53,199 nt of DNA, taken from the NCBI GenBank assembly GCA_964454015.1, contig CAYVQF010000039.1:1-53199 (forward strand), read 5' to 3'. The stretch comes from CAYVQF01 sp964454015 (GTDB lineage: Bacteria > Myxococcota_A > Bradymonadia > UBA4248). Under the pieces are notes generated by a model. It was not told the origin of the DNA. It saw only the letters and a list, made by a program, of their open reading frames with translations, and ran no database searches. Shown piece after piece: positions 35,522-44,293 of this stretch (the first letter of the stretch is position 1; every line of letters starts with the position of its first letter). The position numbers were made by a program, and so were the translations under genes.

Positions 35522-36937
35522 TCAAGGCAGCAGCAGCACCGGCCTGAAGCCAACCCATTCAGGCGCGCTACCCCTCTCACTGCGACCGGCGCGGCTCGCG
35601 GTCCGGCACCCGCTCGGCGTATCTTGGATGCTTCCCCCGCGATGCATCGCGTCGTTGGTAAAGCCACCGTGAGGGTCGACCACCGCCGCGCTGTCGTAGT
35701 CGCGGGGCGAGTCGTGGACCCACTCGGCGACGTTCCCCAACATGTCGTAGAGGCCCCAGCCGTTGGGGTTCTTGCCCTTGACCGGCTGGAGGGCGTTGTT
35801 GGCGTTGGCGCAGTACCAGGCGATGGGGCTCAAGCTGGGGTCGAGGACATCACAGGTGCCTTCATACATATCACCGGAATAGTAGGCCGTGTTGGTAAGG
35901 GCCCGGGCGGCGTACTCCCACTCGGCCTCGGTGGGCAAACGGTAGCCAAAGCAATCATAGGGGGAGTTGGTCGTCGGCGTGCAGGAAGGCCCATGTGCAT
36001 CAACGGTGCAACGATAGCACGTAGGGAGGTTCGCCCAGCCGGACAAAAAATTAAGCCAATATGCAGCCATGTGCCAGTCAAAGCCCCAAGCGGGGCAATC
36101 TGAGCAGGTCACCGGTACCGAGCCGCCAGAGCGCTCGACCATTACACGATATTGCTCTTGGGTAAACTCCGTCTCAGCCATGCAGAAGTCGTGGCTCAGG
36201 GTCACCTGGTGCGGTGTCTCATCCTCACCCCGGCCTGGCTCATGCTCGGGGGAGCCCATGGTGAAGGTGCCCGCTGGGATGAACGCGAAGCCCTCTGGGC
36301 AGGGCTCACAGCTCCCCGCGACGCAGTATTCGTTGTTGTGGCATGGCTCTACAGCACTCCAAGTGAGACAATCGCCACCGCCGTGGTAGGTACAGACGCG
36401 ATAGTTTTTCGCGTCGATACACTCCCTCTCATCAACGACAGCGCAGGGATCGGGGCACGCCAGGCTGCACACCCCAGCGGCGATACACTGCATGTTGTCC
36501 CCACAGCTCTCGAGCTCGGACCACTGCAGGCAACCCTTGCCGTCGGCGACACAGACCTGGAAGGACCGGCCGTGACACTGTCTCAGCCCGGCACTCTGGC
36601 AGGCATTGTTGCAGGCAACACAGGCGCCGTCGCTACAAGTGGATCCGCTCTCACAGGGCAGGGCCTCCCCCCAGCTCAAGCAGCCGTTGTCCAAATGCGC
36701 ACACAGCCGGTAGCGCCCGTCTTCGGTACACAGCCGCTCACCCTCGCTGCCACAGGCGTCGGGGCAGGCGCTGGGCGCCTCACACCGGCCATTCACGCAC
36801 AGCCGACCCGACGGACAGCTCTCGTGTTCCACGCAGGCATAGGGCAGCTCCTCGTCGAGGTCGGCCACACACGCGCTGAGCCCAACCATCAGACAGAAAG
36901 AGACCACCAACCCAAAGCAGCCAAACGCTCGCTTCAT
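35522..36937 (-). CDS. Formylglycine-generating-enzyme/SUMF1-like lipoprotein
   Basis: A 471-residue lipoprotein (lipobox LSAC, Cys23). Residues 35-220 hold repeated six-cysteine units of the type CPDACGSEGERLC. The C-terminal 250 residues are an FGE-sulfatase (SUMF1) domain: FIPAGTFTMGS, YRLPTEAEWEYAAR, NGWGLYDMLGNVAEWV and RGGSI. In Myxococcota such domains often sit in extracellular or kinase-linked proteins without proven sulfatase-activating activity. ATG 36937 is chosen because it begins a clean MKR-type signal and has GAGG upstream. The next gene upstream ends 157 nt away. Confidence 0.85.
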   Translation of the reverse strand: MKRAFGCFGLVVSFCLMVGLSACVADLDEELPYACVEHESCPSGRLCVNGRCEAPSACPDACGSEGERLCTEDGRYRLCAHLDNGCLSWGEALPCESGSTCSDGACVACNNACQSAGLRQCHGRSFQVCVADGKGCLQWSELESCGDNMQCIAAGVCSLACPDPCAVVDERECIDAKNYRVCTYHGGGDCLTWSAVEPCHNNEYCVAGSCEPCPEGFAFIPAGTFTMGSPEHEPGRGEDETPHQVTLSHDFCMAETEFTQEQYRVMVERSGGSVPVTCSDCPAWGFDWHMAAYWLNFLSGWANLPTCYRCTVDAHGPSCTPTTNSPYDCFGYRLPTEAEWEYAARALTNTAYYSGDMYEGTCDVLDPSLSPIAWYCANANNALQPVKGKNPNGWGLYDMLGNVAEWVHDSPRDYDSAAVVDPHGGFTNDAMHRGGSIQDTPSGCRTASRAGRSERGSAPEWVGFRPVLLLP

Positions 36938-37094
36938 CACGCCACGCCTCACTCGCAATGCCATCGTCACCCGCCCTTTGGGGCCAAAACCATAGGCGCA
37001 TACAACTACATAGAGCCACTTGGGGTCAAGGGGCTCAGACCACGCACGCCGCCCTCGCGCCCGGCGGCGCGCCACATGAGGCCCGCAGCCCGGC

Positions 37095-38447
37095 TCAGTA
37101 CACGACAATCGAGCACGGCTCGGTGTAGATCGATGATCCGTAGCTGTTCACCGCCCGCACCTTGAAGCGGTGCTCGCCCGCCGGAGGCGCACCCGTGGAC
37201 CAGTACGCTTGAAGGCTCTCGATCTTCCGCCCTGAGATCAGCTTGTTCGTTGGGTCGGGCAGATAAGGATTCTCGATGTCGTACCACTCTCCCTCGTACT
37301 CGAAGGCCACGAAGAATTGCTGCACGTTGTCCGCACCGTAGTGCCAGAAGATGAAGTAGAAGAAGTGCAGGTTAGAGTTGTAGCCACAAGTGAGGTCCTC
37401 CAAGACCCGTGGCACCCCGAAAATGTTGACGAAGACCTCGTCGCTATAGGCAGAAGCCCCCACCCCATTGAGGGCGCGCACGCGATAGAAGTAGCCCTGG
37501 CTCTCTTCGAGGCCACTGTCGGTGAAGCTGACGCTGTCCATCTCCAAGGTGGCGATGCGCTCGAAGCTCCCCTCCGGGCGGCGCCGCTCGACCTCAAAGG
37601 AGGTCTCGTTGAGCGCGCCGTCGGACCAGGTCAGGACCACCGAGGAGGGCGTCTCACGCGTGCCCACCAAGGCCACCGGCGGCGCTGGAGCGGTGCTGCC
37701 ATCGATTAGGCTGCCGCCCTCGCGCAGGCTGCCATCGGGGAGATGAATGCGGTAGCCCTTGAGGCTCACCGTGCGGTTGCCGCTGATGATGTTGGGGTAG
37801 CCCATCTCGTGATCGGCCCAGCGAACCGAGGAGTAGACGAAGCCCACGTCGATGTTGTGGTATTCGCTGGCATCATCGACGTAATAGTAAGGATCCCGAC
37901 CTGATGCGTTGTAAGACGAGTCGATGAACATCGCCGAAAAGGCGCCCGCCTCCGTGGTGATGGAACCGCTCTTGGTCTGATGCACGACCGAGCCGAGGAA
38001 GCTCCTCGGCATGGCGGGTTTGGCGCACAACATGAACATGTAGTCCTTCGACCCGGAGCCATCCAAGAACAGCGTCGGCATGAAGTGCCCAGGCGAGGTG
38101 CCGTACTCGATGCCCCGCGCCGTCTTGCGCAGGTAGAGGACCTCGCCGATGGAAGAGACGGCGCTGTCGACCCGGGAGACGCGCAAGGTCGCGGTCTTGG
38201 TCGCGTCATCGTAGGCCGTCACCATGAACTGGAGCTGCCCCGTGCGCGAGCCGCTCACCAACACGTCGTACTGCCAGATGGAACCCTCGTAGTACGGAAA
38301 AAAGTCGTTGTTGAGCACCAAGTCCGGCGGCGACTGGTCATCCACCACGTCGTGCTCCTCGTCGTCCCCGCCAGAGCTGCCGCCGCAGGCCACCAAAACC
38401 ACGCACGCCACAACCCACCACCATCGAACCAAGTCGTCTCGCATCAT
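37095..38447 (-). CDS. Lipoprotein with fibronectin type III domain
   Basis: A 450-residue lipoprotein (lipobox LVAC, Cys21) with an acidic linker just after the cysteine. The first 230 residues are a beta-rich unknown domain (YYEGSIWQYDVLVSG and later). A fibronectin type III domain spans about 258-345 (PSSVVLTWSDGALNETSFEVER, cut here to its key part TSFEVERR, and YFYRVRALNGVGASAYSD). A second, weaker repeat may close the protein (EHRFKVRAVNSYGSS). GGAGG lies 5 nt before ATG 38447. Function unknown; probably surface binding. Confidence 0.82.
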   Translation of the reverse strand: MMRDDLVRWWWVVACVVLVACGGSSGGDDEEHDVVDDQSPPDLVLNNDFFPYYEGSIWQYDVLVSGSRTGQLQFMVTAYDDATKTATLRVSRVDSAVSSIGEVLYLRKTARGIEYGTSPGHFMPTLFLDGSGSKDYMFMLCAKPAMPRSFLGSVVHQTKSGSITTEAGAFSAMFIDSSYNASGRDPYYYVDDASEYHNIDVGFVYSSVRWADHEMGYPNIISGNRTVSLKGYRIHLPDGSLREGGSLIDGSTAPAPPVALVGTRETPSSVVLTWSDGALNETSFEVERRRPEGSFERIATLEMDSVSFTDSGLEESQGYFYRVRALNGVGASAYSDEVFVNIFGVPRVLEDLTCGYNSNLHFFYFIFWHYGADNVQQFFVAFEYEGEWYDIENPYLPDPTNKLISGRKIESLQAYWSTGAPPAGEHRFKVRAVNSYGSSIYTEPCSIVVY

Positions 38448-38627
38448 AAGCTCCTCCCGATTCCCAGAAGACACGCCCACGCACGACGAGCAGCAAGGTG
38501 CGAGCAAGAAGCCAAAAGCAAAGTCACCTGCTGCCCCAGAGATTGGCTGCGCAAATCGAGCTACCCATAGCCAACTGCATGCCCTATGTCAACCCCGCGT
38601 GCCGCCAAGCTCATCCGCGCTCCAGCA

Positions 38628-38891
38628 CGCCATCCACCGGCCCGCATCCCGCCCCCCGGCCCGCCATCCACAAAACCAAATTTGAACAGCACCCCCACAG
38701 AAGGGGCGACACGCAGGTCGCCCCGTAAGCGCCACCTTATCTCTTGCGAAATACGCCTGTTAAAACATGGAGATACCCCCATCTCCATTCATGGAGAGGG
38801 GGGCCAGGGGGGTGAGGTCTCAAGCGACGGCCTGCCTCTTCCAGGCCCGCGCTGACAGTGGCAGGCTAGAAAGCCTGCCCCACACTGGGCC
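38628..38891. repeat. 264-bp tandem duplication, copy 1
   Basis: Reading base by base I find no difference from copy 2. The unit holds four hairpins: GGGGCGAC/GTCGCCCC (38703-38724), ATGGAGAT/ATCTCCAT (38767-38788), GGCCTG/CAGGCC (38829-38847) and GGCAGGCT/AGCCTGCC (38860-38879). Confidence 0.93.
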
Positions 38892-39155
38892 CGCCATCCA
38901 CCGGCCCGCATCCCGCCCCCCGGCCCGCCATCCACAAAACCAAATTTGAACAGCACCCCCACAGAAGGGGCGACACGCAGGTCGCCCCGTAAGCGCCACC
39001 TTATCTCTTGCGAAATACGCCTGTTAAAACATGGAGATACCCCCATCTCCATTCATGGAGAGGGGGGCCAGGGGGGTGAGGTCTCAAGCGACGGCCTGCC
39101 TCTTCCAGGCCCGCGCTGACAGTGGCAGGCTAGAAAGCCTGCCCCACACTGGGCC
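38892..39155. repeat. 264-bp tandem duplication, copy 2, with partial third copy after it
   Basis: This is a direct, head-to-tail copy of the previous unit. Sixteen more nucleotides at 39156-39171 restart a third unit before sequence diverges next to the lipoprotein stop codon. Confidence 0.93.
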
Positions 39156-39174
39156 CGCCATCCACCGGCCCCCC

Positions 39175-40530
39175 CTACGGACACCCCTCAGCCACCTCAC
39201 AGCGCCGCGGCGACCCCTGACACACCACGTTGCCCCACACCGGTCCACACTCCGTATTGCTGGCACAGCTCGCCCCCAGGGGCACATAGGCCCGGCACAT
39301 CTGTGGTGCCGCCATTATGTCACAATAAGCGCTGCTCTCGTCGCAGAAGCCCAAGCCGCTGTTCGGCCCCGCCGGCAAACACGGGCTACCATCCCCCGGC
39401 AACACCTGACAGGTCATCGTCGCCGGGTCGCAGCCATCGGTGCTCATGAAGCCGCCGCACTCCATGGTATAAGTGCAGGCCTCGCCGCGCCCCTTCTCGG
39501 GCAGACAGCGGGTCCCCGTCTCGGTCAACACACACACCTCCCCCGCAGTGGGGCAGCCGAGCAACGGCGAGCAGGGATCGCTGGAGATGGGCACACAGAG
39601 ACGCGCGCTGCAGGTCAAGCCCCACCAACACAGGCCGCCGCTGCCACAGGGCTCGCCGTTGGCCCCCGGCGCCACGCCGGGCTCACAGCGCGTCGCCGGC
39701 GCGCCATCGCACACCGTGCCGCTCCCCAAGACGCAGCGCTCACCAAAGCCACACCGAGACGACAGGGGATCGCCCAGGGGGCCGCTGCACTGGCAAGGGT
39801 CGTCCGCCACGGCAACACACTCCCCCACACAAGGGTCTTCCACGGAGCGCCGACAATAGGTGCCCGCCACACAAGCGGCGCGATGCAGGCACACCCCACC
39901 GAGCGCCACCTGCCCGGTGAAGGCGGCGGCGCATACGGGGATCTCCGGCAAAGCGTCCGTGGCCGCCCCACAGCTCAAGTCGGCCATGGCGGCCACGCAA
40001 TCCAAGGCCCGCGCCGCGTCCAGCACCACGCTCCCGTCGCCGATGGACGCCACCAAGGCGCGCGCGCTGCCAAAGGCCTTCCCCCCTCGCGCCGCCAAGC
40101 TCTCCAGGCAGGTCGCCCCATCGGGCACGAACTCACAGCGCGCCCGCAGCTCGCACACCGTGGCTTCGAGCAGCGCCAGCAGCGCCTCGGGGCTCAAAGA
40201 GGGCTCGCTGGCGTCGCCATCGCCGGCGTCGCTCACCTCGGCCGTATCTGGCACCAGGTCCGCCACCTCCGCCACCTGATCGTCCGTCACATCGATGGCG
40301 TCGGGCTCACTCACCTCCACATCGCCGTCGGGCTCCGCATCGGCGTCGGCATCGCCGGCGAGCTCGGCCAGGTCTCCCGCGTCCGCATCGGGGGCCACCT
40401 CGGTGACCTCCTCTGCCACCTCGTGCACCTCCTGGGGCGCCACGGTGTCCGCAGTGGACGCCGGGTCGTCGCAGGCCCCCAACAAAATCACTACTGCCAT
40501 TGACCACCATAGGCTGGACACGCTCTTCAT
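39175..40530 (-). CDS. Cys-rich lipoprotein with long acidic linker
   Basis: A 451-residue lipoprotein (lipobox LGAC, Cys20). Residues 21-115 are an extreme Asp/Glu/Val/Ala linker. The rest carries about 35 cysteines in EGF-like or follistatin-like spacing (CVLGSGTVCDG, PCGSGGLCWWGLTC, CASNTECGP). Proteins of this pattern are common in Myxococcota and of unknown function. GAGGAG lies 8 nt before ATG 40530. It is divergent from the small barrel gene by 244 nt. Confidence 0.85.
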   Translation of the reverse strand: MKSVSSLWWSMAVVILLGACDDPASTADTVAPQEVHEVAEEVTEVAPDADAGDLAELAGDADADAEPDGDVEVSEPDAIDVTDDQVAEVADLVPDTAEVSDAGDGDASEPSLSPEALLALLEATVCELRARCEFVPDGATCLESLAARGGKAFGSARALVASIGDGSVVLDAARALDCVAAMADLSCGAATDALPEIPVCAAAFTGQVALGGVCLHRAACVAGTYCRRSVEDPCVGECVAVADDPCQCSGPLGDPLSSRCGFGERCVLGSGTVCDGAPATRCEPGVAPGANGEPCGSGGLCWWGLTCSARLCVPISSDPCSPLLGCPTAGEVCVLTETGTRCLPEKGRGEACTYTMECGGFMSTDGCDPATMTCQVLPGDGSPCLPAGPNSGLGFCDESSAYCDIMAAPQMCRAYVPLGASCASNTECGPVWGNVVCQGSPRRCEVAEGCP

Positions 40531-40774
40531 CGTCGACACTCCTCGGACAGGCGGCCCCTGCGGCCAGAGGAGAGCATAGCCCGCCCGGGCTGCGCTGCAA
40601 AGGCTGCCCCACGGGCCGGCATCAGGCCAGCACCGGCCATCGGCTCGCCCCTGGCCCCACGACCCCCTACGCTTGCACCTTTCCCCGCCTTCCATTAGCT
40701 TGTCCGAGCTTGACCGTCAGTGGTCGTTCGCGGCTCCCGCGCGTCTGTTGCTTCACTCAACTCAGGAGACCTCC

Positions 40775-41371
40775 ATGCACAAATTCTACTTCATCGCCCT
40801 CGCCAGCGTCCTCTCCTTCTCCATGCTCTGCGCTGCCACCCAAGAGGCCGACGCCCAAGTCTTCGCCGGCGCCCAGGTCCGCGGCGGCCTCGGCGACTAC
40901 AACGAAGACGGCGACACGGACATGAGCTTCGGCTTTGGTCTGCGCGGCTACGCCGGCTATGACCTCCCCATGGTCGGCGTGGGCGTCAACTTCGACTACG
41001 GCTGGTACACCACGAGCAAAGGGGGCTTTGACACCACCCTCTCCATGCCCTCGGCGGGTCTCCTGGTCCGGGTCGACCCCCTGCCCATCGTCAAGTTCAA
41101 CGTCCTGGCCAACTACATCTTCGGCACCTTCGAGATGTCTGGCGGCTCCGACGAGCTCAGCGTCGCGGGCTCGCAAAGCATCGGCGGCCTCCTCCTCGGC
41201 CTCGAGGCCCTCTACAGCATCCGCATCCCCCCCTTCAAAACCTACATCGAGGTCGGCCCCTACTTCCATTACCACTGGGTCAAGGGCGACGACGCCCCGG
41301 ACAACGCCGAATACGTCGATTTCTGGGCCGCTGGCCTCGCCGTCCAGGGTCACTTCCAGATCGGCCTCTAG
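40775..41371 (+). CDS. Small outer-membrane beta-barrel protein
   Basis: A 198-residue protein with a signal peptide cleaved near ADA-QVF (about residue 27). Alternating hydrophobic and polar strands with aromatic belts follow (FGFGLRGYAGYDL, VGVNFDYGWYTT, KTYIEVGPYFHYHW), and it ends in a hydrophobic strand, as OmpA/OmpW-like eight-stranded barrels do. The family cannot be fixed. AGGAG precedes the ATG. Confidence 0.75.
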   Translation: MHKFYFIALASVLSFSMLCAATQEADAQVFAGAQVRGGLGDYNEDGDTDMSFGFGLRGYAGYDLPMVGVGVNFDYGWYTTSKGGFDTTLSMPSAGLLVRVDPLPIVKFNVLANYIFGTFEMSGGSDELSVAGSQSIGGLLLGLEALYSIRIPPFKTYIEVGPYFHYHWVKGDDAPDNAEYVDFWAAGLAVQGHFQIGL

Positions 41372-41710
41372 CACACGGCGGGATCCACGCCCGCCGGGGC
41401 GTGCGCGCTGGCCCTCACGCCAATCCAACCTGTCAAGCCCCACCGTTGCCCCTAGGGGTAACCAAGCTGGGACCCTCTCAGCGAAGGCCCGTCCATCCCT
41501 CACTGATGGACCCCAAGCCCTGCCCATGAACGACGCTCGAGGCTCAACAACAGAGACGAGCGTCGTCTGCCGGCCAAGCGCCGAGAGTCTGCTCCTCGCC
41601 AGGTGAACGCCCGCCTCCACGCCGAATGCGCTTTCGCTTGGCGAGCCATTCCGCTACCTTGAAAGCACCCTGGCGGGCTTAATGCCGCGCCCCTGTGCCG
41701 GAGGACCATC
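41372..41710. other. Intergenic region after the barrel gene
   Basis: These 339 nt hold no gene. They contain the terminator-like hairpin listed next and an imperfect palindrome GTTGCCCC-TA-GGGGTAAC at 41445-41462. The start of the M23 gene follows a GGAGG site. Confidence 0.45.
41376..41396 (+). terminator. GC-rich hairpin after the barrel gene
   Basis: CGGCGGG-ATCCACG-CCCGCCG is a 7-bp perfect stem with a 7-nt loop starting 5 nt after the stop codon. There is no U-tract, so it may act with Rho or stabilise the transcript end. Confidence 0.45.
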
Positions 41711-44038
41711 GTGCGCCAACTTCGACGCCTCGTCCCTTTGACCCTCCTCGCCCTCATCCTGCCGAGCACCCTCTCGGCCACACCGCCCCTCTACATGCCC
41801 TGGCCATGTGACGTCACCTATAGGGTCACCCAGGGCAACAACAGCTCCTTCTCCCACACGGGACGCAGCCAATACGCCTGGGACTTCGGCATCCCCGTCG
41901 GAGCCAACGTCTCGGCCCCGGCCGACGGCGTGGTCCGCCGCATCCGCATGGACTCCACCACGGGGTGCTGTGACCCGAGCTGCGGCGGCCAAGGCAACTA
42001 CGTCATCCTCGATTTCGGTGACGGCACCGAGGCCATGTTCATGCACCTCCTGGCCAACTCCTCCAGCCTCAAAGTGGGAGATTTCGTCCGCCGCGGCACG
42101 GTGGTCGGCAAGATCGGCCTCACGGGCTACGTCTGCGGCGCCCACCTCCATTTTGCCATCCAGAGCACCTGCAGCTCCTACTCCTGCCAGAGCATCCCCG
42201 CCTCCTTCGTCGGCTTTGGCGTGCCCGTCTACAACCAGTACATCAAAAGCAACAACTGCGGCCCCTTCTGTGGCGCCAACGAGACCGCCTGCGGCAGCGC
42301 CTGCGTCAACCTTCAGACCAACGACAGCCACTGCGGCGCCTGCAACAACGCCTGCACCGGCGGCCGCGAGTGCATCGCCGGGAGCTGCGTCTGCGGCCTG
42401 GCCTGCTGGATCGCCGAGGAGACCACCCTCCAGGCCCACGCCTGGGATGCCGGCCCCTCGGACATCGACGGCGACGGCCGCGCCGACGTCTGCGCCCGCG
42501 CCGCCGCCGGCATCCACTGCTGGCTCTCCAACGGTACCAACGTCAACACCCGCATCGATGGCCCCACCCTCTCCGACGCCAGCGGCTGGAACGATCCCAC
42601 CAACTTCGCCACCCTGCGCCTGGCCGACATCGACGGCGACGGCCGCGCCGATCTCTGCGCCCGGGCCAACGCCGGCATGCGCTGCTGGCTCTCCACCGGC
42701 ACCGGCTTTGGGCCCTCCATCACCGGGCCCGCCCTCAGCGACACCGACGGTTGGAACCAAGAGCAGTACTTCTCCACCATCCGCATGGCCGACGTCAACG
42801 GCGATGGCATGGCCGACCTCTGCGCGCGTTACCCCGATGGCTTCCGCTGCGCCTTGTCCACGGGCCAGGGCTTCGCGCCCGCCCCCACGGGCAGCACCAT
42901 CATGACCGACGCTGGCGGCTGGGGCCACCCCAGCCACTACGGCACCATCCGCATGGCCGACGTCAACGGCGATGGGCTCGCCGACGTCTGCGCCCGCGCC
43001 GCCGCCGGGGTCTACTGCTGGCTCTCCGACGGCTCGGGCACCTTCCCCACCCGCATCACCGGACCCGAGTGGAACAACGCCAACAACTGGAACCAGATCC
43101 AGTACTGGAGCACCATCCGTCTCGCTGACATCGACGGCGATGGCATGGCGGACATCTGCGGCCGCAGCGACACCGATTTCCGCTGCCACCTCTCCACCGG
43201 CACGGGCTTCGGCCCCGCCATCATTGGCCCGGCCCTCGCCGATGCCAGCGGCTGGGGCGATTTCGACAACTACACCACCATCCGCATGGACGACATCGAC
43301 GGTGACGGCCGCGCCGACCTCTGCGCCCGGGCCAACGCCGGCATGCGCTGCTGGCTCTCCACGGGCACGGGCTTCTCTGGCTCCATCACCGGGCCGGACT
43401 TCTCCGACGCCGCCGGCTTCAAGGATCCCAAGTTCTTCCGAACCATTCGCCTCGGCGACGTCAACGGCGACGGCCTCGCCGACATCTGCGGTCGCACCGC
43501 GACGGGTTACCACTGCTATACCTCCAACGGCACGGGCTTCCCCACGGCCTACCCCGGTCCCACCCTGAGCGATGCCTCGGGTTGGGGCAACCCCATCTAC
43601 TACACCACCATCCGCGTCGGACAGATCTTCCCGCCCAAGTGCGTCCCCAGCCCCGAGATCTGCGACGGCCTGGACAACGACTGCGACGGCATCATCGACA
43701 ACGACGGCGTCTGCGACCCGCCCCTCGAGCCCATCGAGCCCATCGGCCCTGACGACACTGCGCCTGACGAGGCCGAAGCACCGGGAGAGGACGCCCCCTG
43801 GCTCCTCGAAGCCCTCGAAGAGGCCGGGCCGGGAGAAGACACCACCCTGGTCGATGCCCTCGAAGGTGAAGAGCTGGGCCAGGACGGCCTGCCGCTCTCC
43901 CCCGGTGACCCCGCCGCCGGTATCCAGGGCTGTGGCTGCGATCTGCAGGGCCGCAGCACCGGCGCTCCCTTGGCCTGGCTCCTCGGGATCGGCGCGCTCC
44001 TGCTGCTCTGGCGCCGCCGCCGTCTGCCAACCCACTGA
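41711..44038 (+). CDS. Secreted M23 peptidase with FG-GAP/VCBS repeats and MYXO-CTERM-type tail
   Basis: A 775-residue exported protein. Signal peptide to about residue 23. The M23 domain (about 40-170) has the zinc set His49, Asp58, His112, His145 and His147 (GAHLHF), the residues used in peptidoglycan-cutting LytM enzymes. An eight-cysteine module lies at 187-226. Seven FG-GAP-like repeats follow, each with a calcium-type loop such as DIDGDGRADVCAR or DVNGDGLADICGR. The tail has an acidic linker, GCGCDL, a hydrophobic segment and an Arg cluster, the MYXO-CTERM layout for surface anchoring. The start is GTG 41711 after GGAGG. Confidence 0.9.
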   Translation: MRQLRRLVPLTLLALILPSTLSATPPLYMPWPCDVTYRVTQGNNSSFSHTGRSQYAWDFGIPVGANVSAPADGVVRRIRMDSTTGCCDPSCGGQGNYVILDFGDGTEAMFMHLLANSSSLKVGDFVRRGTVVGKIGLTGYVCGAHLHFAIQSTCSSYSCQSIPASFVGFGVPVYNQYIKSNNCGPFCGANETACGSACVNLQTNDSHCGACNNACTGGRECIAGSCVCGLACWIAEETTLQAHAWDAGPSDIDGDGRADVCARAAAGIHCWLSNGTNVNTRIDGPTLSDASGWNDPTNFATLRLADIDGDGRADLCARANAGMRCWLSTGTGFGPSITGPALSDTDGWNQEQYFSTIRMADVNGDGMADLCARYPDGFRCALSTGQGFAPAPTGSTIMTDAGGWGHPSHYGTIRMADVNGDGLADVCARAAAGVYCWLSDGSGTFPTRITGPEWNNANNWNQIQYWSTIRLADIDGDGMADICGRSDTDFRCHLSTGTGFGPAIIGPALADASGWGDFDNYTTIRMDDIDGDGRADLCARANAGMRCWLSTGTGFSGSITGPDFSDAAGFKDPKFFRTIRLGDVNGDGLADICGRTATGYHCYTSNGTGFPTAYPGPTLSDASGWGNPIYYTTIRVGQIFPPKCVPSPEICDGLDNDCDGIIDNDGVCDPPLEPIEPIGPDDTAPDEAEAPGEDAPWLLEALEEAGPGEDTTLVDALEGEELGQDGLPLSPGDPAAGIQGCGCDLQGRSTGAPLAWLLGIGALLLLWRRRRLPTH
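42269..42388 (+). other. Eight-cysteine module in M23 protein
   Basis: The 40-residue segment has cysteines at relative positions 1, 8, 12, 22, 25, 29, 35 and 40, exactly as in the Ser/Thr kinase tail encoded at 33544-33663. Confidence 0.8.
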
Positions 44039-44293
44039 GCAGCGCCGCACCCGCCGCTCGGAACCACCCGCGCAGTGAATCGTCCTGTGCCAGCGGCGCC
44101 GCACGCCCCGGCGCACGTGGTCTCCCCAGAACACCACGGACGAAGGCAAAAACCCGACGCGCCCCTTGCGCGCGCCGCGCTTCAAGTGCTAGTAATGAGT
44201 TAAAGGGGGGAGCGTTGGCTCCCGAAAATGTGGGTCCTGTCACGGCGCATTGCACGCTGAGCATCGGCGAAACGTCACGGTTGAGGAGGCCAT

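Larger units (their letters stand above)
38448..39174. other. Long intergenic region holding the tandem hairpin repeat
   Basis: These 727 nt contain no gene that I can support; short open frames here are copies of the duplicated repeat. The region is dominated by the 264-bp tandem duplication listed separately. It starts only 4 nt after the stop codon of the lipoprotein at 39175-40530. Confidence 0.6.

Noticed and set aside
38561..39052. Two short minus-strand frames with identical translations
   Set aside because: They come from the two copies of the 264-bp repeat; they lack ribosome sites and have no protein-like composition.
38628..39171. CRISPR array
   Set aside because: There are only two long identical units in tandem, with no short repeats separated by variable spacers and no cas genes.
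41654..44185. An 843-codon minus-strand frame opposite the M23 gene
   Set aside because: It is the mirror of repeated Asp-rich FG-GAP codons and reads as Ala/Val/Gly repeats with no recognisable fold.
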